A stretch of 64,000 nt of DNA from Acinetobacter wuhouensis (lineage in GTDB: Bacteria; Pseudomonadota; Gammaproteobacteria; Pseudomonadales; Moraxellaceae). The translations under genes were made by a program, and so were the position numbers. The stretch is taken from contig NZ_CP031716.1 in assembly GCF_001696605.3 (NCBI RefSeq), forward strand, positions 1,736,001 to 1,800,000, given 5' to 3'. Position 1 is the stretch's first letter. Each line of letters begins with the position of its first letter. Positions 34,879-44,782 of this stretch are shown piece by piece. Under the pieces are notes generated by a model. The model was not told the DNA's origin, made no database searches, and saw nothing but the letters and a program-made list of their open reading frames with translations.

Positions 34879-36033
34879 TTACTGAGTAAAATAGTGATCT
34901 TGATGTTTACAACTACGACACAACAAGGTTACATAATTCTGCGCATCATATTCAACGGTTAATTCACTTGAACCACAATACATACAACGCTTTTGAGAAT
35001 AAAAATTCAAACGCGCTTCAATCTTTTTCCAAGACTTCCAAACAGGTTGGAAGAAGATACTTTCATCGTAACCTAAAAAGCGATAGAACAATATTTCACT
35101 CATTTTACTGAATGGAATATTGGGCGGACGAGGGAGCGTAGAGGTTTCCCATTTTTCAGCAATAGCACGTTCACGATATTGCTGAACGGTTTTCTTTAAA
35201 ATATTGGTATTGATAAAGTTTTCATTACGAACTTGCAAAGCTTTTTTCTGATACAGATATTCAAGTGCTGTTTGGATCAGATAGAAGATTTGCCCAACTG
35301 CAAGTGAATCCATCAAACGATAACAAAAGGTTTGGAAATTTTTATTGCCAGAAATTTGAATGCCCCAAGTTCGGCAGTAATACTGTGCAAATTGTACAAT
35401 TTCCTGATACAGCACCACATACAAAGTATTTTTAACTTCTTCTGAGGTTTTAAATGGTACACCTTGAGTTAAATTTTCATAGAACCAATGACGAAGCTGT
35501 GTGGTAATGCTAAATAGACTGGGCTCAGAATAACCATCTAAACGTACATTGATGTAATACTGATGTGCATTGTCACTAAATTCTTTCGCCACCAAAACAT
35601 TGTCTTTGATCAATTGATTGAGTAATTGGCTTTGAAAATAATAATTCGGGGTAATTGGATGATACTTAATGATTTCCCAATCTATAAATTCTTTATGGTT
35701 GGTATTTTCATGAACTTGATTGTCCAAAATACTCAATAAAAATAATTTATGTAGAAAACTGAGTTGGTCTAAACCCAATTCAAAATCATCTTTTTTTGCC
35801 AGTTTACGCGTTTCTTGTAGACGCGTTTCTTTGATCAGTTTACGGCGTTTATTTTGACAAGTTTCACAGTGGCAATTGCGTTGTTGATTGACAAAAACTT
35901 GATGCTGACAGTGACTGCATTGATGAAAACTTACTTCTTTTTCAAATTCTTCAGCTTCGACAAAATACATGCTCGCCTGACACAATGGACAGAAGGTACT
36001 TTCATCAAGCTGTTTTTGCAGAATTTGGAGCAT
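34879..36033 (-). CDS. Protein of unknown function with zinc-ribbon-like motifs at both ends
   Basis: A 384-aa soluble protein. The N-terminal 65 residues hold CPLC, CSHC and CHCETC motifs (eight Cys and several His), and the C-terminal 40 hold CMYC and CRSC, each spaced as in treble-clef or zinc-ribbon folds. The middle 280 residues are mostly helical and rich in Tyr, Phe and Gln. No enzyme motif is seen. It is the first gene of a two-gene unit with thiM. Nucleic-acid or protein binding is a guess from the zinc ribbons only. Confidence 0.7.
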   Translation of the reverse strand: MLQILQKQLDESTFCPLCQASMYFVEAEEFEKEVSFHQCSHCQHQVFVNQQRNCHCETCQNKRRKLIKETRLQETRKLAKKDDFELGLDQLSFLHKLFLLSILDNQVHENTNHKEFIDWEIIKYHPITPNYYFQSQLLNQLIKDNVLVAKEFSDNAHQYYINVRLDGYSEPSLFSITTQLRHWFYENLTQGVPFKTSEEVKNTLYVVLYQEIVQFAQYYCRTWGIQISGNKNFQTFCYRLMDSLAVGQIFYLIQTALEYLYQKKALQVRNENFINTNILKKTVQQYRERAIAEKWETSTLPRPPNIPFSKMSEILFYRFLGYDESIFFQPVWKSWKKIEARLNFYSQKRCMYCGSSELTVEYDAQNYVTLLCRSCKHQDHYFTQ

Positions 36034-36106
36034 AGTCGATTACAAAAATGAGGATATTTTGATTATACACATCTTCATGGGGACTGGACGATTTAGTGAT
36101 TTAAAT

Positions 36107-36136
36107 AAAACGAGCGACCATTTTGATCGCTCGTTA
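36107..36136 (-). terminator. Terminator for the minus-strand gene at 36164
   Basis: On the minus strand AACGAGCGA and TCGCTCGTT pair around a 9-nt loop, followed by TTTATTT. Confidence 0.85.
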
Positions 36137-36163
36137 TTGATTCGGTAAGTATTCGATTTAAAA

Positions 36164-36427
36164 TTAATAGCTTGCAGGGCAAGGCAACTCATCATCTTCA
36201 AAATGGTTCATTTTGGCTTGGAGTAATGCTTTGGCTTTTTTACGGGATGCTTTGTGCTGTCCGAGTACATCAAACTGCTTCAAAATAGCACTCACTTCTT
36301 TAGCTTCGAGTGGAATACCTTCACAGGTCATAAACATGGCAATGACTTGGTGATCTAATTTTGCATCATGGAGCATTTGCATCGTCTTGATATTTTCACT
36401 ACGAACAATATGTTCTTTAAAAATCAT
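36164..36427 (-). CDS. Hypothetical 87-aa protein
   Basis: A small, mostly helical protein with a Lys-rich KASRKKAKALLQAK stretch and an acidic Cys-containing end (DDELPCPASY). The ATG at 36427 follows an AGGTG ribosome-binding site; an upstream start at 36502 would add an implausible Cys-rich leader. No family recognised. It has its own terminator at 36107-36136. Confidence 0.65.
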   Translation of the reverse strand: MIFKEHIVRSENIKTMQMLHDAKLDHQVIAMFMTCEGIPLEAKEVSAILKQFDVLGQHKASRKKAKALLQAKMNHFEDDELPCPASY

Positions 36428-36555
36428 GTTGCACCTCATTTGTGGTTGAGTCTTTTTATTGTGCGTTATACACACATTTAAACAAGCAAGAACTGTGCGC
36501 AAAATGTAGTCAGTTTGAAACCAATGTAATGTTGAGCAATCTAGATTGATTTAAA

Positions 36556-37749
36556 TTATCTCGCACCTACGGGCTGATATAAGCCATCACCTTTACCAAT
36601 TTGAGATTGGTAGATTGGAATCCATGGCGCGTAGACTATGTTTTGTTTCCATTCATTCAATACGATAAATCCATTACGTGCAATCGCGATACGGTCTTGT
36701 AAATTTGCAAGATTGGTTGCACTGACTGGCGCACGTATAATCAGATAAGGTGTGAAGATGAGTTTAAATTTATTCACGCCAATGAAGATATCGCCACGTA
36801 AACCTAAATTTTCTAAACTCAGCGTAAGCATAAAATCATTAATTTTGGAAAAATCACGCATCAAAGGTTTATCCCACATCGGTTGTAAGATTTTTTCTTG
36901 TTCATGAATACCAAAACTAATCGCAGCATCAGTGGCTAATTTTTTAAACTTAGTGGAATTGACACCTGAACGTAAGGCTTCATCATCGGCAATTTTTTGG
37001 AGTTGAAAGGCTTGGCTTAGGTTTGCCCCATATGCACTGAGTTCTTGTGCAAGACGTGTTGAATCATAGTGTTGATGCATAACACTTAATCCACCAATAT
37101 CTGCCATGACGCTTGATTGTCCTTGAATTAACTCATTATTTGCTTGGCTGATCGTTGCTTGTAAGGTTGGAATACTCATACCAGCAATCACGATATTTTT
37201 ACCATCTGTCACATTGAGCGGATCAAGTGCATTGGATAATGAATAGGTCAGTGCATAGTTTGAGCGAACATCATTCGCCACAAAAACCCCAAGATTTGCC
37301 CAAAAGAATTTCGGATTGTTACGACTGAGGGCATCGTAGTACATCAAAATAAAGGCATTGGTTGCGAGTAAAACTTTTTGCGGTGATTGTTGACCGTAGG
37401 TATTGATTGCTAATTGTCTGACTGTAGCAAACTGCTGATGGATCTTGGTACGGATATTTTCATACTGTTGTGGAACAGAACGAATCGTAGGGTCATAAAG
37501 TGCAGTTTGATTATTGGCAATATTATATAATTGTTGATAAAGGTTCTTTTCAGCACTATTCAGATTACGTTGTGCCAAATTAGTCTTTAAGTTGAGGGTA
37601 ATCTTTGCTAATTGTGCTGCATTGACTTGTGTGACATTACTGCTAGCTGCGTACGATGGTATTGAAATGCTGATTGCTGATATAGATGACATACCAAGCG
37701 TACATGCGACTAATAGTGACTTGAGAGTTGAGCTATGTTTTGTTTTCAT
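36556..37749 (-). CDS. Exported protein of unknown function (397 aa)
   Basis: A Sec-type signal peptide (about residues 1-34, ending Ser-Tyr-Ala) precedes a 360-residue mostly helical, Gln- and Asn-rich domain (NLAQRNLNSAEKNLYQQLYN and similar). It is likely periplasmic or surface-associated. No catalytic motif or lipobox is seen; the mature region has no cysteines that I noted. It is transcribed divergently from the DUF2057 gene with a 271-bp spacer. Confidence 0.7.
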   Translation of the reverse strand: MKTKHSSTLKSLLVACTLGMSSISAISISIPSYAASSNVTQVNAAQLAKITLNLKTNLAQRNLNSAEKNLYQQLYNIANNQTALYDPTIRSVPQQYENIRTKIHQQFATVRQLAINTYGQQSPQKVLLATNAFILMYYDALSRNNPKFFWANLGVFVANDVRSNYALTYSLSNALDPLNVTDGKNIVIAGMSIPTLQATISQANNELIQGQSSVMADIGGLSVMHQHYDSTRLAQELSAYGANLSQAFQLQKIADDEALRSGVNSTKFKKLATDAAISFGIHEQEKILQPMWDKPLMRDFSKINDFMLTLSLENLGLRGDIFIGVNKFKLIFTPYLIIRAPVSATNLANLQDRIAIARNGFIVLNEWKQNIVYAPWIPIYQSQIGKGDGLYQPVGAR

Positions 37750-38020
37750 TGCGATGATGACCTTATATTATTTTCGTTTATTTGAAAGCGCAAACAAATG
37801 CTGCGAGCTATTTATAATCAATCAAAAAATGCTTTGTAATGGGTAAAAATAACAAGATGACGAATGACACAGTGATTTTGCAAATAAATGTAAAATGGTT
37901 GAGTAAATTCCCTCATTTTTCTGATTCAAATAAAATCTCAACGCATTGTCATAAAACTGTCATCACTACATTGCATAGTGCAATAAATTTTTAATATTTT
38001 TGAAATAAGAGTAAAACAAC

Positions 38021-38695
38021 ATGGCATTGAAATACGGAATTGCTGCTTTGGGTTTAATGTTAAGTGGTTCAGTTTTTGCAGCAGCGACGATATCTGCGCC
38101 AGAAGAAATTGTGGTTTTAGCGGTCAATGATCAGGAAGTAAATTCGGGTCTTTTACGTAAGAAAAATGAATATAAAGTAGATGCAGGACAAGTCGCAGTA
38201 AGTGTTCGCTATCAGCAGTATTTTGAACATTTGAGTGGTGAACACGATATTATCAAATCAGGCGTCGTCACAATTACAGCGCCAGATTTGAAAGATGGAC
38301 AGGCGTATAAACTCGCTCTAGTCAATGTTCCAAAACGCTTTGAAGATGCCAAGAAATATGCTGAACAACCAACGATTGCAATTTACGACAATAATAATCG
38401 TTTGGTGGTACAGCAAACGGGTGCAAATACAGAAGCAAAGCCTTGGTTAGGTTCAGGTGTATTTGGCAAAGTGATTGACTTAACTTCAAGTAAAAAAGCG
38501 CCAACAAATCAGCCTGCGGCAGTCTATGCGACACCTTATGCTGTTGCTGTTTCAGCGCCAGTTGTGAGTTCTGTTGTTAAAACAAATAATGTTGTTACAA
38601 GTTCAAATTCAGCAGATCAGCAATTGATTCAAATTTGGCAGAAAGCCTCTAAAGCTGAACGTCAAAAATTTATGTCTTGGCTCGCTGAGCAGTAA
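38021..38695 (+). CDS. DUF2057 (YccT/CsgI-like) periplasmic protein
   Basis: A 224-aa protein with a signal peptide (MALKYGIAALGLMLSGSVFA, cut near Ala-Ala). The mature region follows the DUF2057 pattern: an early strand (IVVLAVNDQEV), VRYQQYFEHL and a VVTITAPDLKDGQAYKLAL block. In E. coli, YccT/CsgI slows curli assembly; no curli genes are here, so the role may be different. A strong terminator follows at 38745-38782. Confidence 0.82.
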   Translation: MALKYGIAALGLMLSGSVFAAATISAPEEIVVLAVNDQEVNSGLLRKKNEYKVDAGQVAVSVRYQQYFEHLSGEHDIIKSGVVTITAPDLKDGQAYKLALVNVPKRFEDAKKYAEQPTIAIYDNNNRLVVQQTGANTEAKPWLGSGVFGKVIDLTSSKKAPTNQPAAVYATPYAVAVSAPVVSSVVKTNNVVTSSNSADQQLIQIWQKASKAERQKFMSWLAEQ

Positions 38696-38744
38696 TTTAT
38701 TAATACTAAACTAAGCAAGGCGGTATTTAAGGCACTTGCTAGAT

Positions 38745-38782
38745 AAAAACCGCAATACGATTCATCGTATTGCGGTTTTTTT
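38745..38782. terminator. Bidirectional terminator after DUF2057 gene
   Basis: AAAAACCGCAATACGA and TCGTATTGCGGTTTTT form a perfect 16-bp stem with a TTCA loop and T-runs both ways. It also serves the convergent hydrolase gene at 38812. Confidence 0.95.
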
Positions 38783-38811
38783 CATCTATATATTCACTTT
38801 TGCTAAACTAT

Positions 38812-39498
38812 TTATTTTGCTGCAACAGGTGCGATCACTTCGTGTTTTGATGTTGTACGTTCAGGTGCTTTATGAATCATGGTATATGCATAGTCTACGC
38901 CCATACCGTATGCACCAGAATGTTCGCGGACAATATCCATCACTTGATCATAAGTATCACGTTTTGCCCAGTCACGTTGCCATTCAAGCAAAACTTGCTG
39001 CCAAGTTACAGGAATAACGCCTGCTTGAATCATACGTTGCATCGCATAATCATGTGCTTCTTTGGTTGTACCACCTGACGCATCTGCAACCATGTAGATT
39101 TCATAATCTGTATCATGTAGTGCACTTAAAGCAAAAGTTAGGTTACACACTTCAGTCCAAAGACCTGAAACAATAATTTTTTTACGGTTATTCTTCGCCA
39201 ATGAATCACGGACTTTTTGGTCGTCCCAAGAGTTCATTGAAGTACGCTCTAAGAGTGGTAGATCTGGAAAAACATCTAAAAGTTCAGGATAGGTATGTCC
39301 TGAGAAGCTGTCTGTTTCTACCGTCGTAATTGTGGTTGGAATATTAAAAACTTTTGCTGCTTTCGCTAAACCCACAGTATTATTTTTCAATGTTTGACGG
39401 TCAATCGACTGCACACCAAACGCCATTTGTGGTTGATGATCAATGAAAATGATCTGTGAGTTTTCAGGTGTTAATACTTCTAAAATAGACTTGTTCAT
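38812..39498 (-). CDS. Isochorismatase-family cysteine hydrolase, YcaC-like
   Basis: A 228-aa cytosolic hydrolase. The isochorismatase fold shows Asp in IIFIDHQPQM, a basic residue region after it and the nucleophile Cys in SGLWTEVCN (near residue 118), matching YcaC. Family members hydrolyse amides or ring-opened products, but the YcaC substrate is not known. It is monocistronic. Confidence 0.85.
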   Translation of the reverse strand: MNKSILEVLTPENSQIIFIDHQPQMAFGVQSIDRQTLKNNTVGLAKAAKVFNIPTTITTVETDSFSGHTYPELLDVFPDLPLLERTSMNSWDDQKVRDSLAKNNRKKIIVSGLWTEVCNLTFALSALHDTDYEIYMVADASGGTTKEAHDYAMQRMIQAGVIPVTWQQVLLEWQRDWAKRDTYDQVMDIVREHSGAYGMGVDYAYTMIHKAPERTTSKHEVIAPVAAK

Positions 39499-39805
39499 GT
39501 TTTACATCCTTAAGTTAGTTCGTTCTGTTTACTAAGATATTGAAAAAATAAATGACAAACAGCATTATTTATAGAACGATATTTTATTAATTTTGAAACA
39601 CTATTGATATTTTATGTGAAATAAATTGCATATTCACCAAATATTCATATACATAGTGAAGTGTGGAATAAGCAAGCTAAATATTTTCCTCCTATCCTTG
39701 AAAACCTAAATTTTTATAAAATCGTGTGGTATGAATGTGTCCTGATGATTTTATTTGCGGATAAATTTATGTTATTCATGGTTGAAATTTCAAAACGAAA
39801 ATCTG

Positions 39806-40342
39806 ATGAATCAAAAACTTGAATTTAGAATCGCGCAAATATTTGATATTCCGAAACTCGTCGAATTGGTTAATTCAGCATATCGACACAAAGATGGCAA
39901 TAGTTGGACGAGTGAAGCAGATATTGTTTCTGGTGATCGAATTAATTATCAGCAATTGGAACAGTCTTTATTTCAGAAAAATTTTAAGTTATTTGTAGCT
40001 GAGTTAGATGGGAAGTTGGTGGCATGTATTGGACTGACTTTTAATCAGGATAATGTTGAAGTGGGGACTTTTTGTATTGCACCTGAATATCAAAATCAGG
40101 GAATAGGGAAGCAAGTACTAGATTTTGCTGAAAAATATGTTGTTGATTTAAAATTGCCAAATTTAAATGATTTTGTCATGTGGGTGTTGAGTGTACGGCA
40201 TGAACTGATTGCGTATTATGAGCGCCGTGGTTATGTACAATCAGGTGTCATTGATGAATATCCGATGGATGCAGGTGTAGGGAAACCTATAGTGGATTTG
40301 CATTTGGTGGAGATGAGGAAGGATTTAAATCATATATTCTGA
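39806..40342 (+). CDS. GNAT-family N-acetyltransferase
   Basis: A 178-aa acetyl-CoA-dependent transferase. The core is strand VACIGLTF, then TFCIAPEYQNQGIGKQVL (the acetyl-CoA pyrophosphate loop) and a closing strand near YYERRGYVQSG. The ATG at 39806 gives the natural N-terminus (MNQKLEFRIAQ); an upstream start at 39755 is unlikely. The acceptor is unknown. Confidence 0.82.
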   Translation: MNQKLEFRIAQIFDIPKLVELVNSAYRHKDGNSWTSEADIVSGDRINYQQLEQSLFQKNFKLFVAELDGKLVACIGLTFNQDNVEVGTFCIAPEYQNQGIGKQVLDFAEKYVVDLKLPNLNDFVMWVLSVRHELIAYYERRGYVQSGVIDEYPMDAGVGKPIVDLHLVEMRKDLNHIF

Positions 40343-40490
40343 TTTATGAATAAATACACTAATGTTAACTTTTTAAATCATTGAAATAAAAAGGATATAA
40401 TCTAAATTAATTTTCGACTAAGAAAACAAACTAAGTTATGTCAATTCACGAATTTATGATTTCTATTTACTTAATCATAGAAGAAAGTAA

Positions 40491-40880
40491 ATGTTGAGTT
40501 TTAAAGCTATGGAATATCGGGTCAAATTTCTTTATAACGAAAAAAATGTTGAAGAATCACTTTTTGTTGAAGTAAATGGTTTGATTTTAAATATTTTTTG
40601 TAGTGAATATAACTATATTTTTAAACCACTTGAAGTCTATGAGGTAGAGTTGGAATTTCAAATTTTTAATGAATATCAAATTGCTGAATCTAACTTACAA
40701 CCACAATTTAGAAGAATTGATCAGTCATTCTCTTATGAAATGATCGGGTTATTAGAAAATGGAGTGGTAACCGTCGGTGATTTTAAAATATTTGATGAAA
40801 TTCTACTAAGTGACTATAGTTATTTAGATGGAAAAAATATCAGTTGGATTGTGGATAGAATTGATTTATCGGTAAGTTAA
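40491..40880 (+). CDS. Hypothetical 129-aa protein
   Basis: A small soluble protein with alternating hydrophobic and acidic stretches typical of a beta-rich fold. It is not recognised. An internal ATG at 40509 is an alternative start. A TATAAT-like element lies near 40395. A terminator follows at once (40885-40912). Confidence 0.6.
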   Translation: MLSFKAMEYRVKFLYNEKNVEESLFVEVNGLILNIFCSEYNYIFKPLEVYEVELEFQIFNEYQIAESNLQPQFRRIDQSFSYEMIGLLENGVVTVGDFKIFDEILLSDYSYLDGKNISWIVDRIDLSVS

Positions 40881-40884
40881 TCAT

Positions 40885-40912
40885 AAAAAACCCTGAAATT
40901 TCAGGGTTTTTT
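40885..40912. terminator. Bidirectional terminator between the 129-aa gene and the cyd operon
   Basis: AAAAAACCCTGAAA and TTTCAGGGTTTTTT form a perfect stem with T-runs on both strands. It closes the cyd operon on the minus strand. Confidence 0.93.
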
Positions 40913-40924
40913 ACAAGCTTTAAA

Positions 40925-41221
40925 TCAGGTCAAGAACCATGTGTAGTAGCCCCACAACATGAGTGGCCATGCCACATAAGGGCTAAACAACCATTTCCAA
41001 ACCCAAAACTTTGGCAGAAATCCTACACCGTGTATAAAACCACCTGAAATGCCGATCATAACCATCATTAGGGCACTATGATTATAGTGACCATTGGCAT
41101 CGAGCATAGCACCAGGGTGAAGCAATAATACACCTGCAAGTGGCAATGCCATCAAAAACGAAATGGCCATTGCAAATTTATAAGGCTTCTTTTCTTCTGT
41201 TGTCATTGCGATTTCTGTCAT
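40925..41221 (-). CDS. ybgE: Cyd operon membrane protein YbgE
   Basis: A 98-aa protein with three hydrophobic segments and the GFIHGVGFLPKFW motif that aligns with E. coli YbgE, the last gene of the cydAB-cydX-ybgE operon. Its role in cytochrome bd oxidase assembly or function is not settled. It starts 3 bp after the cydX stop, so translation is coupled. Confidence 0.85.
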   Translation of the reverse strand: MTEIAMTTEEKKPYKFAMAISFLMALPLAGVLLLHPGAMLDANGHYNHSALMMVMIGISGGFIHGVGFLPKFWVWKWLFSPYVAWPLMLWGYYTWFLT

Positions 41222-41224
41222 TTT

Positions 41225-41326
41225 TTATTCCTCATCCAAATCTTGATGATGTTCGATGTAAAGTGCACTTAAAACACCTGCAAAACATGCCATCAAAATC
41301 CCAAGAATCCAAGCGAAATACCACAT
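41225..41326 (-). CDS. cydX: Cytochrome bd oxidase small subunit CydX
   Basis: A 33-aa single-helix protein. It starts MWYFAWILG, exactly as in CydX of enterobacteria, and ends in an acidic tail (DLDEE). It lies 32 bp after cydB. CydX stabilises the haems of cytochrome bd in the inner membrane. The N-terminal match and operon position make the call firm despite the small size. Confidence 0.92.
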   Translation of the reverse strand: MWYFAWILGILMACFAGVLSALYIEHHQDLDEE

Positions 41327-41358
41327 AGCTTATTCTCCAATATTCCTATGACACAGCC

Positions 41359-42504
41359 TTAGTATAGGCTGTGTGAGTTGTCTTGTACGTGTTTATTAGT
41401 GATAACGCCCCACATTTTGTAGTAACACCAAGTGGTGTAGCACAAGATCAGTGGAACGAAGATGCACGCAGCAACAGTCATTACAGAAAGTGTTTTTTGA
41501 CTAGATACAGCATCCCACATAGTCAAGCTCGCAACAGGGTTGAGGCTTGAAGGCATAAGGAATGGGAACAGTGCAAAACCTGCAGTCAGAATCGCACCAG
41601 TCACCATCAATGTAGTTCCTGTAAATGCAATACCAGCTTTTGCTTTACCTGCACCAGCAATCACGATCAACGCACCAAGAATAGCAACAATTGGAGCAAG
41701 CATAGTAATTGGATAAGCAGAATAGTTATTCATCCAACCATGGTTACCCGTAGTTAACACTTCTTTTGCCAATGGATTCGCAGCAGCATTGGTATCAAAC
41801 GGTTGTACCAATGTATAACCTTCAATACCGCCGAAGTATAACCATGCACCAGCACCGAGGAAGCATACAAGGAATACGATACCCATGATTTGTGTAGCTT
41901 TTGCAGAGCGAGCACGCAAGTCACCATCAGTACGTAACATTAACCATGCACCGCCGTGTGCGCAAAGCATAGACAAGCTTACGATACCGCAGACTAAAGC
42001 AAATGGATTCAATAGGGCAAAGAAGCTACCAGTGTAATGTGAACGTACAGTCTCATCTAAAGTAAATGGTACGCCAAGGAACATATTACCGAATGCAACA
42101 CCAAATACCAGTGCAGGAACAGCACCACCTACACATAGACCCCAATCCCAAGAATTACGCCATTTGGTATTCTCAAGTTTAGAACGGTAGTCAAAGCCTA
42201 CAGGTCTGAGGAACAGGGCAAACAAGACCAGTAACAGCGCCCAGTACATCCCTGAGAATGCTGTTGCATACACCATTGGCCAAGCAGCAAATAACGCACC
42301 ACCTGCTGTAATGAACCAAACTTGGTTGCCGTCCCAGTGTGGGGCAATCGTATTGATTGCCGCACGACGTTCGTCATCTGTTTTACCTACAAATGGCATG
42401 ATCGCCATAGAGCCCATATCGAAGCCATCTGTGAGGGCAAAGCCGATCAATAAGACACCAACGAGAACCCACCAGATAATTTTGAGCAGTTCATATTCGA
42501 TCAT
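41359..42504 (-). CDS. cydB: Cytochrome bd ubiquinol oxidase subunit II
   Basis: A 381-aa inner-membrane protein with about nine helices. The N-terminus ([20 protein letters not shown] then [11 protein letters not shown]) is diagnostic for CydB. With CydA it forms the high-affinity quinol oxidase that reduces O2 without pumping protons. Its ATG overlaps the cydA stop (ATGA), so translation is coupled. Confidence 0.96.
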   Translation of the reverse strand: MIEYELLKIIWWVLVGVLLIGFALTDGFDMGSMAIMPFVGKTDDERRAAINTIAPHWDGNQVWFITAGGALFAAWPMVYATAFSGMYWALLLVLFALFLRPVGFDYRSKLENTKWRNSWDWGLCVGGAVPALVFGVAFGNMFLGVPFTLDETVRSHYTGSFFALLNPFALVCGIVSLSMLCAHGGAWLMLRTDGDLRARSAKATQIMGIVFLVCFLGAGAWLYFGGIEGYTLVQPFDTNAAANPLAKEVLTTGNHGWMNNYSAYPITMLAPIVAILGALIVIAGAGKAKAGIAFTGTTLMVTGAILTAGFALFPFLMPSSLNPVASLTMWDAVSSQKTLSVMTVAACIFVPLILCYTTWCYYKMWGVITNKHVQDNSHSLY

Positions 42505-44099
42505 GATTGAGCTCCTTCAACTTGAGAATTTTGTGCATTTTGAGCTGCTTCAAGTTTCTCGAAGTGATATTTACCAGTATGTAAAGAACTTGGACCAAGA
42601 CGTGAGAATTTGATCATTAAGTACATTTCGATAATTAACAACACTGTATAGAACGCCGCCAATGCAATGATAGAACCCCATACATCACCAGTGCTTAAGC
42701 TAGAAGCAGATAGGTGAGTTGGTAATACTTCACCGATCGTCCAAGGTTGACGACCACCTTCAGCCACATACCAACCTGTTTGCGCAGCAATCCACGGAAG
42801 CGGTAAAGCGAATAGTGCAAACTTCAATAACCAAGGTTTTGATTCTGCATTACGTTTAGCTACTGCATAAGTTGCAAGGATGAAGAGAAGTAACATCAAG
42901 AAGCCAGAAGCAACCATCGCACGGAATGACCAGAATAGACTCGCTACATGAGGAATCGTGTCTTTAGTTGCTGCTTTGATGTGTTCTTCAGACGCATCAG
43001 TGACATTTTCAGTATATTTTTTAAGAAGTAAGCCATAACCTAAATCTTTTTGGTTTTCTTTGAAAGAAGACATAAGTTCAGGAGAGCGATCACCAGCACG
43101 TAATTTTTCAAGTTCACTATAAGCCACCATACCATTACGGATACGGATTTCATGTTGAACCATCAAATCTTTAAGACCAGTCACTTCTTTATCTGTTGAA
43201 CGTGTTGCAATCAGACCCATTGCATACGGGATTTTGATTGCATAATCAGTACGCTGTTCTTCTTGGTTTGGAATACCAAATACTGTGAATGGCGCAGGCG
43301 CAGGGTGAGTTTCCCACTCTGATTCGATTGCAGCCAATTTAGTTTTTTGCACATCACCAAGTTCATAACCTGATTCATCACCAAGCAAGATTACAGATAA
43401 TGTAGAGGCTAAACCGAAGATTGCAGCAATTGCGAATGAACGACGTGCAAATGGTAAGTCACGTTTTTTCAGCATGTAGTAACTAGAAATAGCCAATACG
43501 AAGATTGCACCAGTGACATAACCTGCAGAAACAGTGTGTACGAATTTAACCTGAGCAACTGGGTTGAAAATCAAGGCACCGAAGTCAACCAACTCCATAC
43601 GCATCGTTTCATAGTTGAACTCAGCACCGACAGGGTTTTGCATCCAACCATTGGCAACCAAAATCCACAAAGCGGACATGTTCGAGCCAAGTGCTACGAG
43701 CCAAGTGACACCTAAGTGTTGAACTTTAGAAAGGCGATCCCAGCCAAAGAAGAATAAACCAATAAAAGTAGATTCAAGGAAGAAAGCCATTAATCCTTCA
43801 ATGGCAAGTGGCGCACCGAAAATATCACCAACATAGTGAGAGTAGTACGCCCAGTTTGTACCAAACTGGAATTCCATGGTTAAACCAGTGGTTACACCTA
43901 AGGCAAAGTTAATACCAAACAACTTGCCCCAGAACTTGGTCATGTCTTTATAAATTTCTTTACCAGAAATCACATAAGTGGTTTCCATAATGGCAAGAAG
44001 AAAAGCCATACCGAGAGTAAGAGGTACAAATATAAAGTGATACATCGCGGTCATTGCAAATTGGAACCGCGAAAGATCGACCACGCTTTCAGAAATCAT
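42501..44099 (-). CDS. cydA: Cytochrome bd ubiquinol oxidase subunit I
   Basis: A 532-aa inner-membrane protein carrying haems b558, b595 and d. The segments [20 protein letters not shown] (with the haem-ligand His) and [18 protein letters not shown] are characteristic. The quinol-binding Q-loop (about residues 255-330) is present at full length. The ATG at 44099 overlaps the cydP stop by one base; a TTG one codon upstream is less likely. It is the second gene of cydP-cydA-cydB-cydX-ybgE. Such operons usually respond to low O2. Confidence 0.97.
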   Translation of the reverse strand: MISESVVDLSRFQFAMTAMYHFIFVPLTLGMAFLLAIMETTYVISGKEIYKDMTKFWGKLFGINFALGVTTGLTMEFQFGTNWAYYSHYVGDIFGAPLAIEGLMAFFLESTFIGLFFFGWDRLSKVQHLGVTWLVALGSNMSALWILVANGWMQNPVGAEFNYETMRMELVDFGALIFNPVAQVKFVHTVSAGYVTGAIFVLAISSYYMLKKRDLPFARRSFAIAAIFGLASTLSVILLGDESGYELGDVQKTKLAAIESEWETHPAPAPFTVFGIPNQEEQRTDYAIKIPYAMGLIATRSTDKEVTGLKDLMVQHEIRIRNGMVAYSELEKLRAGDRSPELMSSFKENQKDLGYGLLLKKYTENVTDASEEHIKAATKDTIPHVASLFWSFRAMVASGFLMLLLFILATYAVAKRNAESKPWLLKFALFALPLPWIAAQTGWYVAEGGRQPWTIGEVLPTHLSASSLSTGDVWGSIIALAAFYTVLLIIEMYLMIKFSRLGPSSLHTGKYHFEKLEAAQNAQNSQVEGAQS

Positions 44100-44290
44100 C
44101 AACGTGTCTCCTTGATTTGGGAAGGACTGCCGGCAATACGCTCAGCAACTTGGTTATCAAAATCTTTGGGAATCGTCGGCGCATCAAACCAGATGTGTTT
44201 GATTGTCATTAAAAGAACAATCTTAATTATTAAAATGACTGCTATTTCTCTAACAAGACGACGATTTAAATCGAGGGATTTTAAGCTCAT
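44099..44290 (-). CDS. cydP: Cytochrome oxidase putative small subunit CydP
   Basis: A 63-aa protein with one hydrophobic helix ([20 protein letters not shown]) and a charged C-terminal end, the pattern of the CydP proteins found before cydA in Acinetobacter and pseudomonads. It overlaps the cydA ATG by one base. It is thought to help assemble or stabilise cytochrome bd; that role is inferred. Confidence 0.8.
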   Translation of the reverse strand: MSLKSLDLNRRLVREIAVILIIKIVLLMTIKHIWFDAPTIPKDFDNQVAERIAGSPSQIKETR

Positions 44291-44782
44291 GATTTAAGCC
44301 TATTATTTAATTACTTCTATATTATTAAACAAATCACAACAAAAAATAAATAGATAAAACAATTAAAATAAAAATATATTATTAAGTATTTTAAAAACAA
44401 TTATTTACATTGGTTGTTTGTTAAAAAATATACTAAAAATTTATCATTATAAAGTTGATTAAAATAGTTAGAATTAATAAAAATAAAACCAACTAAAATA
44501 GTATTGTTTAGTTTTTTTAAACCAACTAAATTGGTTTGAATTAATTTTTAAGTTGTTAAGTGTGATTTGTTTTGCAAAATAAACCAAGTTAAATAGTTGG
44601 TTTAATATAGGCTTTATTCATACTAAATATAATAGAAGTTAAATTTATAATTGCTGTGGTTTATTGATGAGAAATGCAGATAAGAAACTTTTAAAAGTTG
44701 ATTGATTATAAATAGCCTAAGCAAAATAAGCCTATGATATTTTTAAAATTTAAGAACTTGCTGTGATGCAAGATAAACAGGT
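44291..44782. promoter_or_regulatory. 492-bp cyd control region with repeated AAACCAACTA sites
   Basis: No gene here. Three related sites lie at 44486-44495, 44519-44537 (AAACCAA-ctaaa-TTGGTTT, a perfect inverted repeat) and 44581-44603 (the reverse orientation, with TTGGTTT at the end). All contain AACCAACTA or its complement. This looks like an operator cluster upstream of cydP. No canonical FNR box (TTGAT-N4-ATCAA) was found. Confidence 0.5.

Noticed and set aside
34870..36163. A TPP riboswitch controlling thiM
   Set aside because: The CUGAGA and related core motifs were not seen before thiM or before the first gene of the unit.
44291..44782. An FNR box upstream of cydP
   Set aside because: No TTGAT-N4-ATCAA match; only partial TTGATT words were seen, as expected in AT-rich DNA.
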